This document shows positions 46,801 to 54,469 of a stretch of DNA of 64,000 nucleotides, in pieces. Position 1 is the first letter of the stretch. The number at the start of each line of letters is the position of its first letter. This DNA comes from Shimia ponticola (GTDB lineage: Bacteria; Pseudomonadota; Alphaproteobacteria; Rhodobacterales; Rhodobacteraceae): positions 1,178,001 to 1,242,000 of the forward strand of contig NZ_VCDK01000003.1 in assembly GCF_007995215.1 (NCBI RefSeq), in the 5' to 3' direction. The position numbers and the translations under genes are program-made. The notes beneath the pieces are model-generated. The model searched no databases, was not told where the DNA came from, and worked only from the letters and a program-made list of their open reading frames with translations.

Positions 46801-47858
46801 GCGGTCAGCGTGACAGGTACCGTGTATTCGCCCTCTGGAAGAATGCTTTCGGGGATGCTGACAAACCAAGTGCCATCATCAGCCACGAGAGCCGAACGAC
46901 CTTGGCCGTTGATATCCACCCGGATTGTTGCGCCCGCTTCGCCGGTGCCGCTGATTTCGACGCCGCCTTCATGCCATTCGGCATTGATGATGTCGCCGTT
47001 GGACACGACGCCAGTTGAGAACTCGGCAGCTGGTGCATCCGTGTCGACCACCACGTTGGGGCCTGTGATCGTTTCTGGATCGCCGCCACCCGGAGGTGTA
47101 AATTCGATTATTGTTTGGTGATCGCCATCGGCTGGCAGGTCTTCTGCCGGGATCGTAATGGCCCAAGTGCCATCGTCACCAGCGGTGGTTTCGGCAACCG
47201 TGTCGCCAATCGTGACGGTCACAACAGTGCCCGGCTCGGCGCCACCGCCCAAGCTCAGATCAGCTGTGTCCATGTTGACGATGATGTCGCCGGTGTTGGT
47301 CACGGTGTTTGGCAACGGATCGCTCCCGCCGCCGCCACCATTTCCGCCGCCACCGCCGCCGCCGCCGCCGATCACGGCCGCGCCTGCAGCAAGACCTGCT
47401 GCGCCGACAGCCGTGCCGCCAAGGCCGCCGCCAAGGAACAAAGGCACTGCTGCCATGGTGGTTTCAGTTTCCGTGACAACGCCGCTTGAGGCTTCGAACA
47501 ATAGTTCGCCTTCAGCAGTGGTCTGCGCGGCGGAGTCGTAATGCGCGTAGTTCGTCCGGCCCCAGCTTTCCGAGAAGGTGATTTCAACCAACTGGTTATC
47601 TGCGCTCAAATAGAGCCTGCTGTCAGTGACCTGGACTTCCGAGAAGAAGCCCTCAAGGACGAGAACCCGTCCATCTGACAAATAAATCTCTAGGGTGTTT
47701 CCGATGCGTCGATAGTCCGAAATATCGCCTTGAGCGAGATTCAGTGACACCTCTGACGAGGTATCCACGACTATCACATTGTTAGCGCCCGATGCGCCTA
47801 CGGTACCACGAACGAGACGGCCCACGCCGTCGCGAACGACATAATCAATCGCTGCCAT
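43833..47858 (-). CDS. Large Ig-repeat adhesin with BapA prefix-like domain
   Basis: The 1341-residue product is a predicted type I-secreted surface adhesin. Residues 1-100 resemble the BapA prefix domain (GDISDYRRIGNTLEIYLSDGR, then VLVLEGFFS). Residues 140-180 are a small-residue helix with GAAGLAAGAA followed by a Gly-rich tract. About ten Ig-like repeats of roughly 97 residues follow, each with GT-x-x-PG-x-x-V, DGTW, IPSG-x-Y and TATDAAGN. The C-terminus has DLTLTADMVRSLSDNTDTLTIHGG and ends VVIDQDINVVI, like type I signals, but there are no RTX nonapeptides. Gene order matches bapABCD. The start follows AAGGTGGTAG. Confidence 0.93.
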   Translation of the reverse strand: MAAIDYVVRDGVGRLVRGTVGASGANNVIVVDTSSEVSLNLAQGDISDYRRIGNTLEIYLSDGRVLVLEGFFSEVQVTDSRLYLSADNQLVEITFSESWGRTNYAHYDSAAQTTAEGELLFEASSGVVTETETTMAAVPLFLGGGLGGTAVGAAGLAAGAAVIGGGGGGGGGNGGGGGSDPLPNTVTNTGDIIVNMDTADLSLGGGAEPGTVVTVTIGDTVAETTAGDDGTWAITIPAEDLPADGDHQTIIEFTPPGGGDPETITGPNVVVDTDAPAAEFSTGVVSNGDIINAEWHEGGVEISGTGEAGATIRVDINGQGRSALVADDGTWFVSIPESILPEGEYTVPVTLTATDAAGNVTTVTDAIQVDTAAEALEVAPGGIAIDDIINDTENDAGVFVNGTASPGVTVSLTLAGVTVTTQADADGNWTANFGPGALPPGEYGTELVATTIDAGGNVTTARAPVRVDTLGEVSVETATVESDGMVNATEAADGITLTGTTQPGSSVSVDFAGNTYTATVDEAGVWTVDVPASGIPSGESEQAVTATATDAAGNVTTAVGSITIDTEINVALDDTQVGDNMITAQEANAGIVLTGTTQPDATVSVTLHGITRTATVASDGTWTASFTSGDLPSGVMTLDMSVTATDAAGNTATDSGTVELDTLGFVAVGPAPVEGDNVVNGVEAADGVVITGTTQPGSSVMVEFAGASVAAVVAADGTWAASFAAGNVPSGTYLTSATATATSPSGNVATDSLPVRVDTSVDGFAVTSGTVGGDGLLGADELNGGVTVSGTTEPGSTLTLTMAGLTQSVFVQPDGTWSVTLDAGDIPSGQYSTVLTVTSTDAAGNTDTLAQDVDVDTVAGSLSISGAPIEGDDVINEVEAADGVTVTGSADAGAVVTVLLGSVSKTVIAGPDGSWSAYYASTEIPAGTYTANITATTTDAAGNTATASDTVQVDTELSPLAFSAAPVEGDGRITGAEASDGVVVRGIVEPGSTVLVSFGSVTAQALVAADGTWAAEFSASQIPDGSYVATLRAEATDAAGNTDLITSTVQVDTAVENLAITSLPVETGETLNASAAADGITLGGTVEPGSSVSVTLEGVTRQATVGFDGSWTVTYAAGEIPSGEYTADVSVSATDSFGNQATVTADFLLDTEAPGAPLITAFSTGFSGLRSISTLDTDDTIEIAELTTAGAVQELNYSVNEDPGFGELRFNFTAPVSDGSDLVVTAEDAAGNSTSTLFVTESETDPTVDLTNSGLAGFEIEAVDLQYASDADLTLTADMVRSLSDNTDTLTIHGGQDDHVTMTGAVRTGQVQRIGTQDYDVYTLGDGGVSVVIDQDINVVI
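47327..47371. repeat. CCG/CCA triplet run encoding the adhesin Gly tract
   Basis: About 45 bases of repeated CCG and CCA triplets encode the poly-Gly linker on the minus strand. Such a tract can slip during replication in steps of three bases, which would change linker length without breaking the frame. Confidence 0.7.
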
Positions 47859-47882
47859 TAGTCTACCACCTTACCTCAGTGT

Positions 47883-47903
47883 CCGGCTTCTTATCCGAGC
47901 CGG
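47883..47903 (-). promoter_or_regulatory. Inverted repeat in the adhesin leader
   Basis: CCGGCT (47883-47888) and AGCCGG (47898-47903) with a 9-base spacer, 25 bases before the adhesin start. A second pair, GAATTC-N5-GAATTC (48003-48019), lies farther upstream beside the kinase stop. They could be operator or mRNA-structure elements; there is no direct proof. Confidence 0.4.
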
Positions 47904-48029
47904 TACGTTGCCACTTATGTGACTTGCGCTCGACAATATCGAATCACTTGACCCTGCGCCAATGTTTTTTGACCTGCGGGGAAAGAAAAACGAATCGCGT
48001 CAGAATTCTGTGCGAATTCGCCACGATTT

Positions 48030-49019
48030 CTACGTCAGGTTGTTCGCAGGTCTTTGAAAACAAAGGTCAAACGTGGCTCCCGGTTGATTGCCCGAAAACG
48101 TGACACTTCCGCCGCGCGATTGAACGATTCGTTGAATTAAAAAAAGTCCGAGCCCCATCCCACCGCTATCTCTGCGGGTGGTAAAGAATGGATCGAACAT
48201 CTTTTCGGCGTTTTTCTGCGACACGCCACGACCGTCATCGGCGACGGAAAAGCCGTGCTCGGTGGCCGTAATGCAGACCGTCTTTGCGCCATGATCGCGG
48301 GCGTTCAAAAGCAGATGATCAAGGACCAGTTCCAGTTGCGGTGACGGCAATGGCGCTTTGGGCGCGCCCTCGCACTCAAGGGTCAGCCCCAACCTTTGCG
48401 CCACGGCGTGTGCAGTTTCGGCCACAGGTTGCGGATCACACTCTCGTGCCTCTGCGGTGTCCGCCTGCGCCACGGCCCGCATGGCAACCAGCAGGTTTTC
48501 CATGCGGCTCGACGCTTCGGCGATCGTCTTCACCAATTCCGCACGCTGCGCAGCATCAATGTCGTCGTTCAGCAACTCAGCGGCCGCCCGGATCGATGTC
48601 AGCGGCGAACGCAACTCATGGGTCACGTGCGCCGAGTAGCTCGACAGGTCCGCCACACGCCACTGTAGTTCATCCCCCATGCGCAGGAGGCTTTCTGCCA
48701 TGTCGCCAAATTCCCGCGTGCCGAGCCGCTCTGGACCCGCCACGGGGACCGCTGGGCTGTGCCGTATGGCATCGGCCCAGCTGACCAGCGACGCCGAGGG
48801 CCGCAGGATCAATCGCGCCAGCAACCAGCCAAGGATCACTGTCACAATCAGCGCAACCAGACTGATCGTCACGACCGCCGCCATCCACCCCATGACGGGC
48901 GCAGCATAGCGCAGGACAAACAATCCAAGGATCGGCAGAACCAAAACGCTGAGCAGCGTGCCGCCGAGGACCAGCGCCAGCGGAGGCCGCCATTTGCGAA
49001 TGATGCCGTGGCGGGTCAC
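48030..49019 (-). CDS. Sensor histidine kinase
   Basis: The product is about 329 residues if it starts at the GTG (49019), four bases after the regulator stop. Two membrane helices (LALVLGGTLLSVLVLPILGLFVL and MAAVVTISLVALIVTVILGWLL) are separated by only about ten residues, so there is no real periplasmic sensor. A HAMP-like linker leads to the H-box YSAHVTHELRSPLTSI, N-box LLLNARDHG, and ATP-lid motifs DDGRGVS and GGMGLGLFLI. It probably senses signals in or near the membrane. It precedes the adhesin on the same strand by 171 bases. A link to adhesin control is inference. Confidence 0.9.
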   Translation of the reverse strand: MTRHGIIRKWRPPLALVLGGTLLSVLVLPILGLFVLRYAAPVMGWMAAVVTISLVALIVTVILGWLLARLILRPSASLVSWADAIRHSPAVPVAGPERLGTREFGDMAESLLRMGDELQWRVADLSSYSAHVTHELRSPLTSIRAAAELLNDDIDAAQRAELVKTIAEASSRMENLLVAMRAVAQADTAEARECDPQPVAETAHAVAQRLGLTLECEGAPKAPLPSPQLELVLDHLLLNARDHGAKTVCITATEHGFSVADDGRGVSQKNAEKMFDPFFTTRRDSGGMGLGLFLIQRIVQSRGGSVTFSGNQPGATFDLCFQRPANNLT

Positions 49020-49023
49020 GTGT

Positions 49024-49719
49024 TCAGCCCACCGTGTGGCAAGGCGTCTGACACGGACCCAGCCGCACTCCGACGCCATGCAAAGTCTCAACCACGTCCA
49101 TGCATCCGGCATCACGCAGTTTCGAGCGGATGTTGCGCAGATGGCTGTCTAACGTCCTGTCCGACACAATAATGCCGGGGCCATAGACGCTGTCTGTCAG
49201 GGAAACACGGCTATGGATTTGATCCGGATGCGCGACCAAACGGGCGAGGATGGCCATTTCGCGCCCCGTCAACTGCACCCGTGCGTCCCCAACGCGAACC
49301 TGATGCGCCTCTACATCGACATGCAGAAGTCCGCGCTGAAACGTTGTCTGCGCCGGGCGCACCGTCCGTTTGAGGATCGCTGCGACACGCGCCACCAATT
49401 CGCGGGGCGAAAAGGGTTTGGTGACATAGTCATCAGCCCCAAGCTCAAGACCGACAACCCGGTCGATTTCATCATCACGAGCCGTCAAAAAAAGAATTGG
49501 CACTTGGTCGGAGGCTCTGATTTGGCGGCACACCTCGAACCCGTCCGCTTCGGGCAAACCGATATCCAGAACGATCAAATCAAACCGACCAGAACGCGCC
49601 TTGGCCAAGGCTTCGGCCCCGTCGCCTGCGTCTTCGATGCTGTGTCCGGCTTGGCTAAGCGCGATCCGCACAACATTCCGAATAGAGGGGTCGTCATCAA
49701 CGATGAGCAGATTTGGCAC
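49024..49719 (-). CDS. OmpR-family response regulator
   Basis: The 231-residue product has a receiver domain with the acidic pocket Asp8-Asp10, phosphoacceptor Asp52 (LIVLDIGLPEADG) and conserved Lys in DYVTKPFSPREL. A winged-helix DNA-binding domain of the PhoB/OmpR type follows (QLTGREMAILARLVAHPDQIHSRVSLTDSVYG, DRTLDSHLRNIRSKL). It is encoded immediately before the kinase, with a four-base gap. The target is unknown; the adhesin operon two genes downstream is the nearest candidate. Confidence 0.93.
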   Translation of the reverse strand: MPNLLIVDDDPSIRNVVRIALSQAGHSIEDAGDGAEALAKARSGRFDLIVLDIGLPEADGFEVCRQIRASDQVPILFLTARDDEIDRVVGLELGADDYVTKPFSPRELVARVAAILKRTVRPAQTTFQRGLLHVDVEAHQVRVGDARVQLTGREMAILARLVAHPDQIHSRVSLTDSVYGPGIIVSDRTLDSHLRNIRSKLRDAGCMDVVETLHGVGVRLGPCQTPCHTVG

Positions 49720-49828
49720 GATCTAGGCCTCCGATGGGCAAGAATTGTCCCACCTTACTGACACAGGTCCCCTGCAGCAATTTCACCCCATTTGTGCAGA
49801 ACGCGTGCAGACACCTGCACGGCTTTCT

Positions 49829-50521
49829 TTATCCCGCGCAGGCCGCCTTGATTGCACGGATATTCTCTCCGTAGGGGGCTGGGTCCTGCACCGAACCGCC
49901 TTTGAACACCGCCGAGCCTGCAACGAGGACATCTGCGCCCGCCTCGACCATCAGCGGCGCGGTCGCAGGGGCCATGCCGCCGTCAATCTCGATATGGATC
50001 GGACGATCACCGATCATCTCACGCAGGCGGCGCACCTTGTTGCTCATATCGATAAAGGCCTGCCCGCCAAAGCCCGGGTTCACCGTCATGACACAGACCA
50101 GATCAACCAGATCCAGTAGCTCAGTGATGCTATCTGCCGGCGTGCCCGGATTCAGCGCAACACCCGCCTTGGCCCCTGCCCCTCGGATCGCCTGCAACGT
50201 GCGATGGATATGAGGGCCTGCTTCGACATGGGCCGTGATGAAATCGGCACCTGCCTCTGCAAAGGCGTCGATATATGGATCGACCGGCGCGACCATCAGA
50301 TGCACGTCCATCACCGTCTTGATGTGCGGCCGGATCGCAGCACAGGTCGTCGCACCAAAGGTGATGTTAGGCACAAAATGCCCATCCATGACGTCGACAT
50401 GAATCCAGTCTGCGCCTTGCGCCTCAACGGCTTCGATCTCGGCACCGAAATTCGCAAAGTCCGCAGACAGGATGGACGGCGCAATTTTGACCGATCGGTC
50501 AAATTTTGGATCGAAAGTCAT
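49829..50521 (-). CDS. rpe: Ribulose-phosphate 3-epimerase
   Basis: Rpe interconverts ribulose 5-phosphate and xylulose 5-phosphate. The 230-residue TIM barrel has APSILSADFANFG, DWIHVDVMDGHFVPNITFG with metal ligands, MDVHLMV, MTVNPGFGGQAFI, HIEIDGGM and ADVLVAGSAVFKGG. The ATG at 50521 is chosen; the frame is open for 16 codons more. It diverges from deoC over about 60 bases, and both make or use sugar phosphates, so shared control is possible. Confidence 0.95.
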   Translation of the reverse strand: MTFDPKFDRSVKIAPSILSADFANFGAEIEAVEAQGADWIHVDVMDGHFVPNITFGATTCAAIRPHIKTVMDVHLMVAPVDPYIDAFAEAGADFITAHVEAGPHIHRTLQAIRGAGAKAGVALNPGTPADSITELLDLVDLVCVMTVNPGFGGQAFIDMSNKVRRLREMIGDRPIHIEIDGGMAPATAPLMVEAGADVLVAGSAVFKGGSVQDPAPYGENIRAIKAACAG

Positions 50522-50582
50522 GGCGTTCTCCTTTGCGGGTCTGATAGTAAGGTCTGACAAACCCGGCAACCGCTAACAGGCC

Positions 50583-51578
50583 ATGACCCAAACCATCGAC
50601 ACCCTTACAACGCCGACCCAGTTGCCGCAGGCCGTTGAGCCGCGCAATCCGGGGATGGAGCTTGATCTGGACTGGGCGCTGGGCGTGCAGGCCAATACAT
50701 CGGCGATTGAGCGTCGCGCCAAGACTTTGCCGGGGCGAAGGTCGGTAAAAAAGGACTATCAAGCTGCGTGGTTGGCCAAGGCCATCACTCTGATTGATCT
50801 GACCACACTTTCGGGTGACGACACCAAGGGGCGCGTCCGCCGTCTTTGTGCAAAGGCACGTCAGCCCGTCCGCAGCAGTCTGCTGGAGGCGATTGGACTT
50901 CCTGGTTTAACCACAGGTGCCGTCTGCGTGTATCACGACATGGTCGAAACCGCCGTTGAGGCGCTGCATGGCACAGGCATTCCCGTCGCCGCCGTCTCAA
51001 CCGGATTTCCAGCTGGCCTATCGCCTTTGCATCTGCGCCTGATGGAAATCGAAGAAAGCGTCAAAGCCGGGGCCGAAGAAATCGACATCGTCATCTCGCG
51101 CCGCCACGTGCTGACCCAGAACTGGCAGGCGCTCTATGACGAGATGAAACAGATGCGTGCGGCCTGCGGCGACGCCCATGTCAAAGCGATCCTCGCCACA
51201 GGGGAACTCGGCACCCTGCGTAATGTCGCGCGCGCCTCTCTGATCTGCATGATGGCCGGGGCAGACTTCATCAAAACGTCCACCGGCAAGGAACCCGTCA
51301 ACGCGACCTTGCCCGTGTCGCTCGTCATGATCCGCGCGATCCGCGAGTTTCATGAGCGCACCGGATACCGCGTCGGCTACAAACCCGCCGGCGGCATCTC
51401 CAAAGCCAAGGACGCTTTGGTCTATCTGAGCCTGATCAAAGAGGAACTCGGCGACCGGTGGCTGCAACCCGACCTGTTCCGCTTTGGCGCATCGTCGCTG
51501 CTGGGCGATATTGAGCGGCAACTGGAACACCATGTGACCGGCGCCTATTCGGCAGGCTATCGGCATGCGATTGGGTGA
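50583..51578 (+). CDS. deoC: Deoxyribose-phosphate aldolase
   Basis: DeoC splits 2-deoxyribose 5-phosphate into acetaldehyde and glyceraldehyde 3-phosphate. The 331-residue product is the longer form. It has LIDLTTLSGDDT, VAAVSTGFPAGLSPLHLRLMEIEESVKAGAEEIDIVI, KAILATGELG, and the Schiff-base Lys231 in DFIKTSTGK with RVGYKPAGGI after it. The aldehyde dehydrogenase gene downstream could oxidise the acetaldehyde released, so the pair may form a deoxynucleoside-breakdown route. A small lipoprotein gene lies between the two. Confidence 0.93.
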   Translation: MTQTIDTLTTPTQLPQAVEPRNPGMELDLDWALGVQANTSAIERRAKTLPGRRSVKKDYQAAWLAKAITLIDLTTLSGDDTKGRVRRLCAKARQPVRSSLLEAIGLPGLTTGAVCVYHDMVETAVEALHGTGIPVAAVSTGFPAGLSPLHLRLMEIEESVKAGAEEIDIVISRRHVLTQNWQALYDEMKQMRAACGDAHVKAILATGELGTLRNVARASLICMMAGADFIKTSTGKEPVNATLPVSLVMIRAIREFHERTGYRVGYKPAGGISKAKDALVYLSLIKEELGDRWLQPDLFRFGASSLLGDIERQLEHHVTGAYSAGYRHAIG

Positions 51579-51594
51579 AAAAAGGAGATAAAGA

Positions 51595-51984
51595 GTGTTT
51601 AGAGTTTTCTCGTTTTTGATTGCAGCAGCGAGCCTATCTGCTTGTGCGAACGAAGTATCTGTGCCCGCGACTGGACGTATAGGAACCGAACTCGCGCAAG
51701 GGGCAGCAACTGCTAGGCTGTCTGGCGAAGGTAGTTTTTTTGCCATGACTCCCAGAGGCTTACGGTGCGAAGGAACCTACGACTCGCTCACAACTGAACC
51801 GACTTTGAGTGTGCCCATCAGATGCAATGATGGCCGAACCGGCAACCTCATCATCACCCGCCAGCTGAACGGTATAAGCGGGACAGCTATTGGACGCCTC
51901 AGTGACGGCACTCTAGGACAATTTGTGTTCGGCGATCTTACTTTTGACCAAGCCTTCGGCGGGTCTGGCGCTTCGACAAGGTAG
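51595..51984 (+). CDS. Small lipoprotein of unknown function
   Basis: The 129-residue product starts at a GTG (51595) behind AAAAGGAG and has a lipoprotein signal with LSAC (Cys17). The mature part alternates short beta-type segments (GEGSFFAMTPRGLRCEGTYDSL, VPIRCNDGRTGNLIITRQL, GRLSDGTLGQFVFGDLTF), with two cysteines that may pair. No named family is recognised. Base composition is clearly lower in GC than the flanking deoC and aldehyde dehydrogenase genes, which suggests later insertion. It is 16 bases from deoC and three bases from the next gene, so it is translated within the same operon. Confidence 0.75.
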   Translation: MFRVFSFLIAAASLSACANEVSVPATGRIGTELAQGAATARLSGEGSFFAMTPRGLRCEGTYDSLTTEPTLSVPIRCNDGRTGNLIITRQLNGISGTAIGRLSDGTLGQFVFGDLTFDQAFGGSGASTR

Positions 51985-51987
51985 CAA

Positions 51988-54318
51988 ATGACCATCAAAG
52001 ACATCTTCGACACCATGGATTACGGCCCAGCCCCAGAGGCCTCCGGCGACGCCCTCGCGTGGCTCGTCGACCAAGGCTCCCGCTTCGGCCACTTCATAGG
52101 TGGGTCGTTCACCGACCCAACGGACGATTTCGACAGCAAGAACCCTGCCAACGGCAACACGTTAGCGTCCCTGAGCCAAGCCACCCAATCAGACATTGAC
52201 GCCGCCGTCGCCGCCGCCCGCAAGGCGCAGCCCAGCTGGGCCCGCGACGGACACAAGCGCGCGCGCGTCCTCTATGCAATCGCACGCCTTCTGCAGAAAC
52301 ACAGCCGCCTCTTTGCCGTGCTGGAAACGCTTGATAACGGCAAACCGATCCGCGAAAGCCGGGACATCGACGTGCCCTTGGCCCAGCGCCATTTCTATTA
52401 CCACGCGGGCATCGCCCAACTGATGAAGGATGAACTGCCCGACCGCGGGGCGCTTGGGGTTTGTGGTCAGATCATCCCGTGGAACTTCCCCCTCCTGATG
52501 CTCGCATGGAAGGTCGCGCCAGCTCTCGCCATGGGCAACACGGTCGTCCTGAAGCCCGCCGAATACACCTCACTCACCGCCCTCCTCTTCGCCGACATCT
52601 GCCGCGACGCGGGCGTCCCGAAAGGCGTGGTGAACATCGTCACCGGAGACGGCGCGGTGGGTGAAATGCTCGTGGGCGCCCCTGTCGACAAAATCGCCTT
52701 CACCGGCTCCACCTCCGTCGGGCGCAAAATCCGCGAAGCCACCGCCGGACGCGGCATCCCCCTCACGCTCGAACTCGGTGGAAAGTCCCCCTACATCGTC
52801 TTCGATGATGCCGATCTCGACAGCGCAATCGAAGGCCTCGTCGACGCCATCTGGTTCAATCAAGGGCAGGTCTGCTGCGCAGGCTCCCGCCTTTTGGTGC
52901 AAGAAGGCATCGCTGATCGCTTCTACGACAAACTCCGCGCCCGCATGGCGACGCTGCGCGTGGGCGATCCGCTGGACAAATCTATCGACGTCGGCGCGGT
53001 CGTGGACCCTGTCCAATTGCAAACCATCCGCAGCATGGTCGACAGCAACACAAGTGGCGAGGTCTACCATGCCCCCGGCGCGCTTCCTGAAAACGGCTTC
53101 TACTACCCGCCCACGCTCATCACAGGCCTCGCCCCGTCAGACCCGCTGATGCAGGAGGAAATCTTTGGCCCAGTTCTCGCCGCCACAACCTTTCGCACAC
53201 CGGGTGAGGCCGTCGAGGTCGCCAACAACACGCGCTACGGCCTTGCCGCAACCGTCTGGACCGAAAACATCAACCTTGCCCTAGATATCGCGCCAAAACT
53301 CGCCACCGGTGTCGTCTGGGTCAACGCCACGAACCTCTTCGACGCAGCCGCAGGGTTCGGCGGCGTCCGCGAAAGCGGCTTTGGCCGCGAAGGCGGTTGG
53401 GAAGGGCTGCAAGCCTACACCAAACCCAAAGGCAAACGCGCAGCTTTGAAACCTGTCACGCCCTTTACCGGCGACGGTCAGCCCACCGATCTCGACCGCA
53501 CCTGCAAACTCTACATCGGCGGCAAACAGGCCCGCCCCGATGGAGGTTACTCACGGAACATCTACGGCCCACGCGGGGCGCTGCTGGGTCAGGCCCCCAT
53601 CGCCAACCGCAAGGACATCCGCAACGCGGTCGAGGCTGCCGCCAGCGCTGCGAAATCATGGGGCAAAACCACCGGCCACTTGCGCGCGCAAATCCTCTAC
53701 TACATGGCCGAAAACCTCTCTGCCCGCGCCACCGAATTCGCCGCCCGCATCAACGATCAGGTCGGCGGCCGGTCTGGAGATAAAGAGGTCGACGCCGCCA
53801 TCAACAGCCTCTTCACATGGGCTGCATGGGCCGACAAACACGATGGCCGCGCCAAAGGCGTCCCGATCCGGGGCGTCGCTCTGGCGATGAACGAACCCGT
53901 CGGCACCATCGGCGTGCTCTGCCCCGACGCGCATCCGCTGCTTGGCCTGATCGCCAGCACCGCCCCCGCGATCGCCATGGGCAATGCCGTTGTTGCTGTG
54001 GGCAGCCACGCCTACCCGCTCAGCGCCTTGGACTTCACACAAGTGCTCGAAACCTCGGACCTCCCCGGCGGTGTGTTGAACGTCCTAACCGGAGCCCCGG
54101 CAGAACTCTCCAAAACGATGGCAAACCACCTCAACGTCGATGCCGTCTGGAGCTTCACGTCCGAGGACGTCTCCGCAGGCATTGAGGCGGCATCCGCTGG
54201 CAACCTCAAACGCACTTGGGTTGAAACAACGGCGCGCGACTGGACCACACCAGACGCCCAAGCCTTCCTCCCGCAAGCGACCGAGGTCAAAACCATCTGG
54301 GTCCCCTACGGCGAATAA
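51988..54318 (+). CDS. Two-domain aldehyde dehydrogenase (ALDH16 type)
   Basis: The 776-residue product is an NAD(P)-dependent aldehyde dehydrogenase followed by a second, incomplete ALDH domain. The first domain (to about residue 480) has ELGGKSPYIVFDDADLD, the catalytic NQGQVCCAGSR (Cys296 and Cys297) and EEIFGPVLAATTF. The second domain has the cofactor-type fold (GTIGVLCPDAHPLLGLIASTAPAIAMGN) but stops before a catalytic Cys region, so it is a pseudo-domain. That layout matches family ALDH16. Its place after deoC suggests acetaldehyde as a substrate. The start has only a weak ribosome binding site and may rely on coupling with the lipoprotein gene. Confidence 0.92.
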   Translation: MTIKDIFDTMDYGPAPEASGDALAWLVDQGSRFGHFIGGSFTDPTDDFDSKNPANGNTLASLSQATQSDIDAAVAAARKAQPSWARDGHKRARVLYAIARLLQKHSRLFAVLETLDNGKPIRESRDIDVPLAQRHFYYHAGIAQLMKDELPDRGALGVCGQIIPWNFPLLMLAWKVAPALAMGNTVVLKPAEYTSLTALLFADICRDAGVPKGVVNIVTGDGAVGEMLVGAPVDKIAFTGSTSVGRKIREATAGRGIPLTLELGGKSPYIVFDDADLDSAIEGLVDAIWFNQGQVCCAGSRLLVQEGIADRFYDKLRARMATLRVGDPLDKSIDVGAVVDPVQLQTIRSMVDSNTSGEVYHAPGALPENGFYYPPTLITGLAPSDPLMQEEIFGPVLAATTFRTPGEAVEVANNTRYGLAATVWTENINLALDIAPKLATGVVWVNATNLFDAAAGFGGVRESGFGREGGWEGLQAYTKPKGKRAALKPVTPFTGDGQPTDLDRTCKLYIGGKQARPDGGYSRNIYGPRGALLGQAPIANRKDIRNAVEAAASAAKSWGKTTGHLRAQILYYMAENLSARATEFAARINDQVGGRSGDKEVDAAINSLFTWAAWADKHDGRAKGVPIRGVALAMNEPVGTIGVLCPDAHPLLGLIASTAPAIAMGNAVVAVGSHAYPLSALDFTQVLETSDLPGGVLNVLTGAPAELSKTMANHLNVDAVWSFTSEDVSAGIEAASAGNLKRTWVETTARDWTTPDAQAFLPQATEVKTIWVPYGE

Positions 54319-54350
54319 CAGCGCCGCGCTTCCGCTTAAGGCGCGCCCAA

Positions 54351-54374
54351 TCCTTCTATGTTTCACAAATACTC
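54351..54374 (+). repeat. Dispersed 24-bp repeat, copy 3
   Basis: One mismatch to the core (TTTCACAAATAC instead of TTTCAAAAATAC). It lies 33 bases after the aldehyde dehydrogenase stop in the same orientation. A hairpin follows 12 bases later. Confidence 0.82.
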
Positions 54375-54386
54375 TCGCCGAAGGCA

Positions 54387-54404
54387 CGCCGCCGCAAGGC
54401 GGCG
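54387..54404 (+). terminator. GC hairpin with GCAA loop, after repeat copy 3
   Basis: Perfect 7-bp stem CGCCGCC (54387-54393) and GGCGGCG (54398-54404) with loop GCAA, followed by CCCCCTTTGG. Two further small hairpins follow in the gap: GGGCGG-GA-CCGCCC (54444-54457) and AGCGCT-AA-AGCGCT (54458-54471). It may end the deoC operon and the converging transcript. Confidence 0.6.
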
Positions 54405-54469
54405 CCCCCTTTGGTTCAAGCGCACAGCGCGCAGAAGGGAGGCGGGCGGGACCGCCCAGCGCTAAAGCG

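Noticed and set aside
43833-47858. Regular repeats suggesting a CRISPR array
   Set aside because: The period is near 290 bases, the repeats are divergent and in frame, and they encode Ig-like protein domains.
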